From NCBI GenBank assembly GCA_964412385.1, contig CAYPOV010000048.1, positions 1 to 18,784 of the forward strand: DNA of 18,784 bases, in the 5' to 3' direction. Positions 7,620 to 15,110 of this stretch are shown piece after piece. Position 1 is the stretch's first letter, and every line of letters begins with the position of its first letter. The translations under genes and the position numbers were made by a program. Source of the DNA: JBGSYN01 sp964412385 (lineage in GTDB: Bacteria > Pseudomonadota > Alphaproteobacteria > Geminicoccales > Geminicoccaceae). Below the pieces are notes generated by a model. It searched no databases. It was not told where the DNA came from and saw only the letters and a program-made list of their open reading frames with translations.

Positions 7620-8306
7620 TTATGCCGCACTCGGAATGTCATCAGAATTGAACAGTTTCCATTTGTGCATATTGAGAGTCATGAATGCGATGCCCGCAAT
7701 CGAAGCGACGAGATTGAAGAACGGGATGAGCAGCATGACCGCCAAGACAATACCCGCGAGCCAGCAACGCCTTTGATTCCGGCGACGAAGGCTGCGTGCC
7801 TCTCGTGCCGGCATCCGTCGAACCGCTATCTGCTCAAAATACTCACGACCTAGAAGATAACCGTTCAATGCCAGGAAAATGGGAATATTCGCACCTGGAA
7901 TCAAATAGAGGGGCAAAACAAGAACATTTGCACCGAGTGCGATTGCGGCAAATCGAATTGCGCCAGCAATCGTCTCACCTACAGGTTGTTGGCGCACCGC
8001 AATCAGACCGGGATAGTGACGATCCTCGACCGCGTCGATGACCTGATCGAGGAAAAGGCCGATCACAGCGGACATCAAAATGGGGAATAGGAGATAGGCG
8101 AGCACAGCGGCGCCACCGAGCCCGGCAATCTGAACGATCCAGTTCAGCCACGTCCACCCCGTGTTGGCAAATGTGTCGAGCAACCACTGGCTCGCAATGG
8201 TCAGAACGATCAGCACGCCAATCGCCACAGCAATGCTCAAGAGCAGTAGCTTTTGGATGCGCCGATCGTCGAATTGACGAAGCGCCGACAAGAGATTCTG
8301 TAACAT
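7620..8306 (-). CDS. EI24/CysZ-like integral membrane protein
   Basis: 228 aa with four or five hydrophobic segments (about 20-45, 55-85, 112-137, 140-155 and 180-212). The stretch LPLYLIPGANIPIFLALNGYLLGREYFE (about 131-158) is the recognisable EI24/CysZ-family hallmark, followed by a basic linker (RRMPAREARSLRRRNQRR). CysZ is a sulfate permease in E. coli, but many alphaproteobacterial EI24 proteins have no assigned substrate, and no sulfur genes are in this window. It begins 20 bases after the glmM stop on the same strand and is probably co-transcribed with it. Confidence 0.8.
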   Translation of the reverse strand: MLQNLLSALRQFDDRRIQKLLLLSIAVAIGVLIVLTIASQWLLDTFANTGWTWLNWIVQIAGLGGAAVLAYLLFPILMSAVIGLFLDQVIDAVEDRHYPGLIAVRQQPVGETIAGAIRFAAIALGANVLVLPLYLIPGANIPIFLALNGYLLGREYFEQIAVRRMPAREARSLRRRNQRRCWLAGIVLAVMLLIPFFNLVASIAGIAFMTLNMHKWKLFNSDDIPSAA

Positions 8307-8326
8307 CAGACGCTGCGATCGAGCCT

Positions 8327-9682
8327 TCAGGCCGCGACTTTGGCAGCGACAGCAGCCACGGCGTCGCTCACCGTCTCGAGCACGTCTCCGAGCAAGGTCT
8401 CGTCTTCGGCTTCAACCATCACACGCACCAGAGGTTCGGTGCCGGATGCTCTGACTAACAGGCGGCCTTTACTGCCAAGTCGGGTACGATTGGCGTCGAA
8501 CACGTTCTGCAGATCACTGTCCTCGAGATCGACCCGCCGCGGTGTCGGAACGTTCTTGAGGCGTTGTGGGAATGGCTGGAAGGGCCGTCCGATCTCGCTC
8601 AGCGGGCGATCGCTGCGTTTCATGACAGCAAGCACTTGCAATGCCGCAAGCATGCCGTCACCCGTAGTTGCATAGTCGGTCATCACGACGTGCCCAGATT
8701 GTTCGCCCCCCAGATTCCAATCGAGTTCACGCATCGCTTCGACCACATGTCGATCACCAACTTTGGTACGTTTCAGCGTGAGGCCAATGCCGCCAAGGAA
8801 GGTCTCGAGCCCGAGATTGGACATTTGCGTTGCCACCACACCGCCCCTAAGCCGCGCGTCTTTGAGCCAGTCTCGGGCGATGATCGCCAACACCTGATCG
8901 CCATCGATGGTATCACCCTTATCATCTAAGAGCACCAGCCGATCGGCGTCTCCATCCAAGGCGATACCCAGGTCCGCGCGGGTTTCGATGATCTTTGCCT
9001 TCAACGCCTCGGGTTGGGTCGAGCCACAGCCTTGATTGATGTTAAAACCGTCGGGTGCTGTGCCGATGCGAACAACTTCAGCACCCAACTCCCATAAGAG
9101 ATCGGGCGCAATCCCGTAGGCCGCCCCATGGGCGCAATCGACAACAATGCGCAAGCCGTCGAGTTCCAGGCCCTTCGGAAAGCTGCTCTTGAGGTTTTCG
9201 CTGTAGCGGCCGCGTGCATCTTCAAGCCGCGTTGCGCGGCCAAGTCGTTCTGGTGCGGCTAGTTGCAGCCGGCCGTTTTCAGCCATCAACAGTTCGATTT
9301 CGGCTTCGATTTCGTCGGAGAGTTTGAAACCGTCGGGCCCGAATAGCTTGATGCCATTGTCGTAATAGGGGTTGTGAGAGGCCGAAATCATGAGCCCGAT
9401 ATCGGCTCGCAGGGTCCGTGTGAGAAAGGCGACGCCGGGTGTCGGGACGGGGCCCACCAGGACGACATCGACCCCAGCACTGACCAAGCCGGCAACAATG
9501 GCCGGCTCCAACATATAACCCGAAAGCCGCGTATCCTTGCCGATCACGGCTCGATGGCGATGGGCGCCACGGCGAAATCGATGACCGGCAGCCTTGCCCA
9601 ATGCTAGCGCCACTTCTGCGGTCATCGGATGGGTATTGGCCTTACCACGAATGCCATCGGTTCCGAATAAGCGTCGTGTCAT
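8327..9682 (-). CDS. glmM: Phosphoglucosamine mutase GlmM
   Basis: Converts glucosamine-6-phosphate to glucosamine-1-phosphate in the cytoplasm, the step leading to UDP-GlcNAc for peptidoglycan and LPS. At 451 aa it has the normal length. The N-terminus RRLFGTDGIRGKAN is characteristic. The phosphoserine loop is MISASHNPYYDNGIKLFG with S102 as the catalytic serine. The Mg loop is ALDGDADRL (D243, D245, D247). The sugar loop is GGEQSGHVV and the C-terminal phosphate-binding loop is VRASGTEPLVRVMVE. These distinguish it from phosphomannomutases. It is the first gene of the minus-strand group and is followed by the EI24-like gene. A five-codon reading frame ends across its ATG (see findings). 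Confidence 0.97.
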   Translation of the reverse strand: MTRRLFGTDGIRGKANTHPMTAEVALALGKAAGHRFRRGAHRHRAVIGKDTRLSGYMLEPAIVAGLVSAGVDVVLVGPVPTPGVAFLTRTLRADIGLMISASHNPYYDNGIKLFGPDGFKLSDEIEAEIELLMAENGRLQLAAPERLGRATRLEDARGRYSENLKSSFPKGLELDGLRIVVDCAHGAAYGIAPDLLWELGAEVVRIGTAPDGFNINQGCGSTQPEALKAKIIETRADLGIALDGDADRLVLLDDKGDTIDGDQVLAIIARDWLKDARLRGGVVATQMSNLGLETFLGGIGLTLKRTKVGDRHVVEAMRELDWNLGGEQSGHVVMTDYATTGDGMLAALQVLAVMKRSDRPLSEIGRPFQPFPQRLKNVPTPRRVDLEDSDLQNVFDANRTRLGSKGRLLVRASGTEPLVRVMVEAEDETLLGDVLETVSDAVAAVAAKVAA

Positions 9683-9827
9683 CTCGTACTCAACATGGTT
9701 GCGGTTAATCTGCGTCCTGCATCAGCGTATGTCAGCGCTTGGGAAGTGTGCCCAGAAATCACGTCGTACGGCATATTTACGAAATCTTTACCACAGGCAG
9801 AAGCGTTACTAGCACGCGAGGCATCGC

Positions 9828-10052
9828 ATGGTTCGGTCACTAAACGTCACGGGGACAATCGAGATTCTTCGGCCAAACGGCGACATTGTCGAAATTCGCG
9901 GCCAGCATGAGGAACACCAGGTCGGGAATTTCTACACTCGCCAATCCGGATGGCATCCCGACCGCGTTGTGTTTGCAATCTGCGAACGCCGCAGACGCAA
10001 TCGACGTCGTAGTAGCGTTTGTAGAGGGATGATGCTCGACGTCGAGCAATAA
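9828..10052 (+). CDS. Doubtful small ORF (74 aa)
   Basis: ATG at 9828 has a fair ribosome site (GAGG, 6 bases upstream). The first third (TGTIEILRPNGDIVEIRG) looks protein-like. The last third is an arginine-rich run typical of a wrong frame and reads through a palindrome. In the overlapping frame, an ATG at 9907 gives 41 residues ending NAADAIDVVVAFVEG at 10032, with a more natural composition. Either the real gene is the shorter ORF, or one gene has suffered a frameshift near 9935, or neither is coding. No family is recognised. Confidence 0.25.
   Translation: MVRSLNVTGTIEILRPNGDIVEIRGQHEEHQVGNFYTRQSGWHPDRVVFAICERRRRNRRRSSVCRGMMLDVEQ
10033..10048. terminator. Perfect 16-base palindrome, possible terminator or operator
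   Basis: TGCTCGACGTCGAGCA is identical on both strands. It can fold as a six-base stem with an ACGT loop. It lies 7 bases past the stop of the minus-strand esterase gene (stop at 10056-10058) and directly after the stop at 10032 of the small + strand frame. No T-run follows on either side, so classic Rho-independent termination is not clear; a dimeric-protein binding site is the alternative. Confidence 0.35.
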
Positions 10053-10055
10053 GTC

Positions 10056-10871
10056 TCAGCCCTGTTTATCCGAGGCCAGTGACTGAACCCAATTCCAACT
10101 GTCTGCGACCCAGCCCTCAGGAGCCATATGACCGCGATCGTGCAGACACAGTTCCAGAACTCGGTCGGACTGACAGCCATTCCAAATGCGGCAACGCCTC
10201 TGATCGCTCAGGTCGAATTCGGCCGGATTGGTTCGACAGCCATTGACCTCCCGCATGATCTGGAAAGATTCAAACACGTCTCCTTGTTGCCAGGTTCTGA
10301 TCGCTCTGCCTTCGAGAGGCACGACGTTATCCACAAATCCATGGATATGGCGAAGATTCACGGGTCCGGCCGGACAAGTTTCGGGAAGCTCCTCCCAAAA
10401 GGCACCTGAAACAGGCGCGAAGGCCGCAAATTCATCGCCCCGATAGCAAGCGACATCCCATGCCATCGACCCACCTTGTGAGAACCCGGTTACCCAGAAC
10501 CGAGACTCGTCGATCGGCCATCTTGACCTCACATCCGCCAATAGCTGATCGACAAACGCAATCTCGTCGCGCGCCTGGGTGGGCGAGCCTACATGCGACC
10601 AAGACTTTTCCTCCCCCTGCGGCACGATCAACATGACACCGATGTCGTCGAAGGCCTCGCGGAGCTTTTCATTGGCCATAGTAGCGTCGGCGGTCGATTG
10701 CCAACCGTGGAAGTAAATTGCCGCCGGCAGAGGCGACGCGCCGTCCCAACCCGATGGCAGCGACACCCGATATTCGCCCGTCTCGAGCATGCAGGACGTC
10801 TCTGCGTTACAGGCCAAGGCGGTGCCGGTTATCAGTGACAAACCCATGACATATCGGGCAACGCGCATCAT
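10056..10871 (-). CDS. Secreted alpha/beta-hydrolase, PHB depolymerase/LpqC-like esterase
   Basis: 271 aa with a signal peptide (MMRVARYVMGLSLITGTALA, cleavage likely near A20). The alpha/beta-hydrolase fold of the LpqC/feruloyl-esterase/PHB-depolymerase group is visible: the oxyanion-type AIYFHGW (51-57), the nucleophile elbow TGFSQGGSMA with S131, D181 in HGFVDNVVP and H248 in HDRGHMAPEGW complete the triad. Several cysteines (26, 142, 166, 212, 228, 233, 242) could form disulfides, fitting export. The natural ester substrate is not evident. The ATG at 10871 overlaps the stop of the upstream creatininase gene (TGA at 10868-10870), so the two are translated from one message. Confidence 0.85.
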   Translation of the reverse strand: MMRVARYVMGLSLITGTALACNAETSCMLETGEYRVSLPSGWDGASPLPAAIYFHGWQSTADATMANEKLREAFDDIGVMLIVPQGEEKSWSHVGSPTQARDEIAFVDQLLADVRSRWPIDESRFWVTGFSQGGSMAWDVACYRGDEFAAFAPVSGAFWEELPETCPAGPVNLRHIHGFVDNVVPLEGRAIRTWQQGDVFESFQIMREVNGCRTNPAEFDLSDQRRCRIWNGCQSDRVLELCLHDRGHMAPEGWVADSWNWVQSLASDKQG

Positions 10872-11710
10872 CTCGGTTCTTCGATCCGTGGCTGGTTCAT
10901 GAGAACCTGCAACGGGACGTCGGTGATCTCCAATAGCAACTCCGCGAGGGCACGCGATAGATGGTCAAGGATCGCTTCACCCTTATCGGCGGTGGCTTGC
11001 GACGCGTTGCCGAGCGCGCCTTCCACGTTGAGATCGTGGGTCTGCCATCCCCAGCGATCGAAGCCGAGTCGTTTAGCCCATGCCGTCACTGCGGTCTTGC
11101 CACCAAAATCTAGTGGGAAATCCTTGATCTGATCACCGTCTATCCATTCCGGCAAGAGCGCCATCATTAGGGAAGTCTCGATGTCACCACCATGGATGCC
11201 ATGGCGTCGCTCGTGTTCGTCGATCAGTCCTTGGGGCAATCCAAGATCCGACCAGTGAATGGCGGCAACGAGCATCTGCTGATCAATTCTAAGATCGCGG
11301 GCGACCAGCTGCGCGAGTTGGGAGTTGCCGCCATGACTGTTGAAGATAACGATCTTGCGTATGCCTGCGCGACGCACGGATTCACCGATCTCAAGCCAAG
11401 TCTCGTAAACGAGCTCAGTGGAAATGCTGAGCGTGCCTGGATAGGCGCTGTGTTCGTCGCTCTTGCCAATCGCCTGTGTCGGCAGCCGTAGAATAGGCGC
11501 ATCGATTTCCAGTTTGGAGAGGGCCCGGTCAACAATGCCCTCGTTAATGACGAGATCGGTCGCGACTGGCAGGTGGGGTCCATGTTGCTCAATCGCAGCA
11601 ACCGGAAACAAGACCACGGTCCGATCGAAATCCAATCGGGTAAAATCCGCTGTTTTAAGTTCTTCCCACCGGCACGGTAACGTCGGTGTCTGACCTTTGA
11701 GACGCATCAT
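10868..11710 (-). CDS. Creatininase-family amidohydrolase
   Basis: About 280 aa, probably cytoplasmic. Metal-site motifs of the creatininase family are present: AAIEQHGPHLPVATD (E41, H43, D52), FNSHGGN (H126) and HGGDIETS (E178 region). The family cleaves cyclic or linear amides (creatinine, 3-dehydro-scyllo-inosose, formamidopyrimidines, mycofactocin precursor), so the substrate is open; no creatinine, mycofactocin or inositol genes are nearby. ATG at 11710 is chosen because AAGGAAG (11714-11720) precedes it; a TTG at 11725 in frame lacks such a site, and a second ATG at 11707 is equally possible. The stop overlaps the start of the secreted esterase. The gene is divergent from the MscS-type gene. 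Confidence 0.85.
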   Translation of the reverse strand: MMRLKGQTPTLPCRWEELKTADFTRLDFDRTVVLFPVAAIEQHGPHLPVATDLVINEGIVDRALSKLEIDAPILRLPTQAIGKSDEHSAYPGTLSISTELVYETWLEIGESVRRAGIRKIVIFNSHGGNSQLAQLVARDLRIDQQMLVAAIHWSDLGLPQGLIDEHERRHGIHGGDIETSLMMALLPEWIDGDQIKDFPLDFGGKTAVTAWAKRLGFDRWGWQTHDLNVEGALGNASQATADKGEAILDHLSRALAELLLEITDVPLQVLMNQPRIEEPR

Positions 11711-11713
11711 TCG

Positions 11714-11720
11714 CTTCCTT
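11714..11720 (-). promoter_or_regulatory. Ribosome binding site of the creatininase-family gene
   Basis: AAGGAAG on the minus strand, 3 to 6 bases before the paired ATG codons at 11710 and 11707. It rules against the in-frame TTG at 11725. Confidence 0.6.
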
Positions 11721-11772
11721 GACAATTGCGGCTATAAGGTAGCAGCAAACTATGAATGTCTGCGGAAAGATA

Positions 11773-13995
11773 ATGACACAGTCCTTGGTGGCAAAACTCC
11801 TTGTGCCAATCGTCACTTGCTTTGTTTTTTTGCAAGCAGATGTTGCAACATCGCAAACAGAAAGCTCACAGGCGGACATCGCGGCACAACTGGCCGATAG
11901 CTCGGGGTCTCTCCCGCCGGCAGCCGTGGAGGCATTGATTGCGCGATTGAGCGATAAAGAGGTCCGCCAGCTTCTCATCAACGAGCTGGAAAGCCGTTCC
12001 ACGCCGGTTGATGCGCAGTCAACGATCGACATCGCGGGATTCGCTGATGATGTCGAGGACCAGTTGGCGTTGGTTGGTGAGCGGGCTTTGCAACTTCTCG
12101 CCGCGATACCGAAGGTTCCAAGTGCCTTCTCTAAGGCAATGTCCTCGCTGCAAGATGGCAGAAATTGGACTTTCTGGGTTCTCCTGCCTCTCGGGTTTGC
12201 TGCCATGCTCGGAGGCGGTGTCGTCTTGGAAAAGGTCTTCAAGCGTCTCGCCCAAAATTCCTTCGCCGCGATCGAACAGCGCGCCGAGAGCTTTGGTGGC
12301 AGACTGGGTCAGATTGCACTCGCGACAGCACTTCGCCTTGTTGAGCTGATACTGTTTGCGATCGGCGGGCTCGCCGTCTTCTTTGCCGTCTGGTCTGGGC
12401 ACGAGGCCACACGCGTGGTCATAATGACGTTTTTTGGTGCCGTCATCGTCACTCGTCTGGTCGGCATCATCCTGAGAGTCTTGCTTTCACCCGATCATGC
12501 CAATCATCGGATCGCCAACTTCGACGACCATGACGCCAGGATCCTCTACAGGCACGGTATGATCGTCGCTGCGGTGACAACAATCACCAACTCGATCTGT
12601 GCCGCCTATTTCGTACTCGGTGATCAGCCTGACGTGCATTACCTCGTGTTGCGGCTCGCAAGTATGGCGATCTTCATCGCGATCTTCGTCGGCCTGTTGC
12701 GAGCCAAATCATCGCTTGCAACCGACCTTGCCGATGATGGCAGCAATATCGCCCGCAACCACCTCGCAAAGGTTTGGCCCAACATCTTATTGGGATACTC
12801 AGCCTTATTGTTCGTCTTCAATGTCCTCGCTTTGCTGGGACATCAGATCTCGCTATTGGCCGCCTTCGGGACGTTTCTAACGGTCCTACTGGTTCCCCAT
12901 ATCGATGTGGGACTTGAGCGCATGGCTAAGAGGCTCGATCGTGAAGGCGAAGGCGGTCAAATACGCAGCGTCATTCTTCGTGCGTCGAGAATTGCGCTGC
13001 TTGCAGCCTCCCTAGTCTTCGTAGCCGAAATTTGGGGTATCGATCTCTTCACGATCGCGGAAGAGAGCGCTGGCGCAAGGCTTGCCGATGCGTTGATCGA
13101 CATCGCGTTGACGGCACTCATTGCCTACATTCTTTGGGAGGTTACCCGCATTGTCATTGATCGGAAGATCAATTTGGAAGCAGGTCCTGTCGAAGCGGAA
13201 GAGCGGGGCGGTGAGGGCGGTGGGCAGGGAGCAACCAGACTCGCAACGATCCTTCCACTGATCAAGCGAACCATCCAGGCGACCATCGCCGTGATGGCCA
13301 TCATGCTCATGCTTTCGGCACTCGGCGTGAACATCGGCCCGCTTCTCGCAGGTGCAGGTGTGGTCGGCCTAGCGATTGGCTTTGGCGCCCAGACGCTGGT
13401 GCGCGATATCGTTTCGGGATTCTTCTTTCTCATGGATGACGCTTTTCGCGTCGGTGAATACATCGATGTCGGCAGCGTTAAAGGCACCGTCGAGAAGATT
13501 TCCGTCCGCTCATTGCGGCTGCGCCATCACCGCGGACCGCTTAACACGATTCCTTTCGGCGAGATCACTCATCTCACTAACTTCAGCCGAGACTGGGTGA
13601 TCATGAAGCTCGAGTTCCGGGTACCTTTTGATACTGATATTCAAAAGGTGAAACGGATCTTCAAACAAATCGGCAAAGATCTGATGTCCAATCCGGAGAT
13701 CGCCGACGACTTCCTCGATCCGTTCAAGTCTCAAGGGGTTTATACGGTCGATGACAGCGCTCTCGTCATTCGCGCCAAGTTCACGGCGAAACCGGGCCGC
13801 CAGTTCATTATTCGCCGTGAAGCTTATCTTGCCGTGCAGCGAGCCTTCGCCGAAAACGATATCAGATTCGCCGATCGCCGCGTTACCGTGCATGTGCCTG
13901 AAGCCGCGACCATGACGGAAGAGCAGCGTCAAAAGGTGGAGCAGGCGGCCAGTTCAGCGCTGATCACGGATCAACAAAAACCCGCTGCCGCCTGA
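11773..13995 (+). CDS. MscS-family mechanosensitive channel, large multi-domain type
   Basis: About 740 aa, inner membrane. A signal peptide (LVAKLLVPIVTCFVFLQADVA) is followed by a ~100-residue region that is probably periplasmic, then many hydrophobic segments through about residue 545. The pore helix and start of the MscS beta domain are clear near 530-560: GLAIGFGAQTLVRDIVSGFF, then FRVGEYIDVGSVKGTVEKISVRSLRLR with the typical NTIPFGEI loop. The C-terminal alpha/beta vestibule (about 610-720) is present. Channels of this family release solutes on hypo-osmotic shock; this size places it with the MscM/YbdG/MscK-like group having extra N-terminal helices. ATG 11773 is preferred (GGA 6 bases ahead, good signal peptide); ATG 11752 would add seven residues. 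uxuA starts 12 bases after it. Confidence 0.93.
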   Translation: MTQSLVAKLLVPIVTCFVFLQADVATSQTESSQADIAAQLADSSGSLPPAAVEALIARLSDKEVRQLLINELESRSTPVDAQSTIDIAGFADDVEDQLALVGERALQLLAAIPKVPSAFSKAMSSLQDGRNWTFWVLLPLGFAAMLGGGVVLEKVFKRLAQNSFAAIEQRAESFGGRLGQIALATALRLVELILFAIGGLAVFFAVWSGHEATRVVIMTFFGAVIVTRLVGIILRVLLSPDHANHRIANFDDHDARILYRHGMIVAAVTTITNSICAAYFVLGDQPDVHYLVLRLASMAIFIAIFVGLLRAKSSLATDLADDGSNIARNHLAKVWPNILLGYSALLFVFNVLALLGHQISLLAAFGTFLTVLLVPHIDVGLERMAKRLDREGEGGQIRSVILRASRIALLAASLVFVAEIWGIDLFTIAEESAGARLADALIDIALTALIAYILWEVTRIVIDRKINLEAGPVEAEERGGEGGGQGATRLATILPLIKRTIQATIAVMAIMLMLSALGVNIGPLLAGAGVVGLAIGFGAQTLVRDIVSGFFFLMDDAFRVGEYIDVGSVKGTVEKISVRSLRLRHHRGPLNTIPFGEITHLTNFSRDWVIMKLEFRVPFDTDIQKVKRIFKQIGKDLMSNPEIADDFLDPFKSQGVYTVDDSALVIRAKFTAKPGRQFIIRREAYLAVQRAFAENDIRFADRRVTVHVPEAATMTEEQRQKVEQAASSALITDQQKPAAA

Positions 13996-14007
13996 AGGTA
14001 CGATATA

Positions 14008-15066
14008 ATGAAGCTGGGTTTAGGGCTCTACGGGAGGAACCTCGACGACGATAACATGGCATTTGCGCGACAGTGCGGGTGCACGCATATCGTTGCCCAT
14101 CTGACCGACTATTTTGCCGGCAAGGACCCGGAGATCTCCTCGGGTGACGTCCAGGGTTGGGGAGTTTGCGAGGGTGCGGAACTTTGGAGCCAGGAGACAC
14201 TTGACAATCTCGTATCTCTCGCACGGGCTCATCAGCTCGAGATCGCCGCTCTCGAGAATCTCAATCCTGCCTTTTGGCATGACGTCCTCCTCGATGGCCC
14301 GCGCAAGCGCGAGCAAATTGAAGACCTCAAGATCCTGTTGAAACGCATCGGTAAGGCAGGAATTCCAGTCCTCGGCTATAATTTTTCTCTCGCCGGTGTC
14401 TGGGGTTGGGCGCGAGGACCCTATGCAAGAGGTGGTGCCATGTCCGTAGGCATGATGCCCGGCAAGGTGGATCTCGATTCGCCGATACCTTCGTGCATGG
14501 TCTTGAACTATATCTACGTCACCAATGCAGAGGGAACAGTCGCGCCTGTATCGAGCGATGAATTATGGGAGCGTCTCACATTCTTTCTCGATGAGCTTCT
14601 ACCTGTTGCGGAAGAAGCCGGCGTAGCACTCGCCTGTCATCCCGACGATCCGCCCGTTGAAACATTGAGACGGACGGCACGGGGGATCAACCAGCCAGCC
14701 AAATATGACCGGCTCATGACCCTCAACGCCAGCCCCAAAAACCAGATCGAGCTGTGCCTCGGTTCCATCCAGGAAATGACTGAGGGCGATGTCTTTGAGA
14801 CCACGCGGAAATTCGTTGGTGCGGGCAAAGTCGGTTACATCCATTTCCGCAATGTGAAGGGAAAGGTGCCCGACTACCGGGAAGTCTTCGTTGACGAGGG
14901 CGACATCGACATGGTCGCCATGATGCGGCTGCTTCACGAGACAGGTTATGACGGCGTGTTAGTACCCGATCACACGCCAGCTCTCACTTGTGGCGCGCCT
15001 TGGCATGCCGGAATGGCTTTTGCCCTCGGCTACATGCGTGCGTGCATGCAGTCATTGGCGCATTGA
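14008..15066 (+). CDS. uxuA: D-mannonate dehydratase (UxuA family)
   Basis: Dehydrates D-mannonate to 2-keto-3-deoxy-D-gluconate in hexuronate breakdown, using Mn/Mg in a TIM barrel. The 352-aa length is normal. Metal ligands and catalytic residues match the family: H211 in ACHPDDPP, C250 in ELCLGSIQEM, H279 in YIHFRNVKGKVPDYREVF, and D321-H322 in VPDHTPAL. The loop GYNFSLAGVWGW is also characteristic. An AAGG ribosome site precedes ATG 14008. The gene lies between the MscS-type gene and another acid-sugar dehydratase homologue, 44 bases before the latter. No uxuB, uxaC, kdgK or uptake genes are in the window. A related short-chain sugar acid as substrate cannot be excluded. Confidence 0.88.
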   Translation: MKLGLGLYGRNLDDDNMAFARQCGCTHIVAHLTDYFAGKDPEISSGDVQGWGVCEGAELWSQETLDNLVSLARAHQLEIAALENLNPAFWHDVLLDGPRKREQIEDLKILLKRIGKAGIPVLGYNFSLAGVWGWARGPYARGGAMSVGMMPGKVDLDSPIPSCMVLNYIYVTNAEGTVAPVSSDELWERLTFFLDELLPVAEEAGVALACHPDDPPVETLRRTARGINQPAKYDRLMTLNASPKNQIELCLGSIQEMTEGDVFETTRKFVGAGKVGYIHFRNVKGKVPDYREVFVDEGDIDMVAMMRLLHETGYDGVLVPDHTPALTCGAPWHAGMAFALGYMRACMQSLAH

Positions 15067-15110
15067 GCAGTGAGGCAGGATAAACACGGCTTGGTCCGAC
15101 GGGATAAGAG

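Larger units (their letters stand above)
9683..10055. other. 373-base stretch with no convincing gene
   Basis: Lies between glmM (reading left) and the 3' end of the esterase gene. It should contain the glmM promoter, but I cannot name clear -35/-10 boxes. The right half contains two overlapping + strand small ORFs in different frames (9828-10052 and 9907-10032) and a perfect palindrome at 10033-10048. No RNA gene is recognisable by eye. Confidence 0.5.

Noticed and set aside
9840..10049. Minus-strand 69-codon frame in the glmM-esterase interval
   Set aside because: No ribosome site, no recognisable motif and it runs through the palindrome; less gene-like than the + strand alternatives.
11719..11738. 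TTGACA followed by TATAAG ahead of the MscS-type gene
   Set aside because: The spacer is only 8 bases, too short for a sigma-70-type promoter; neither box has a good partner at 16-18 bases.
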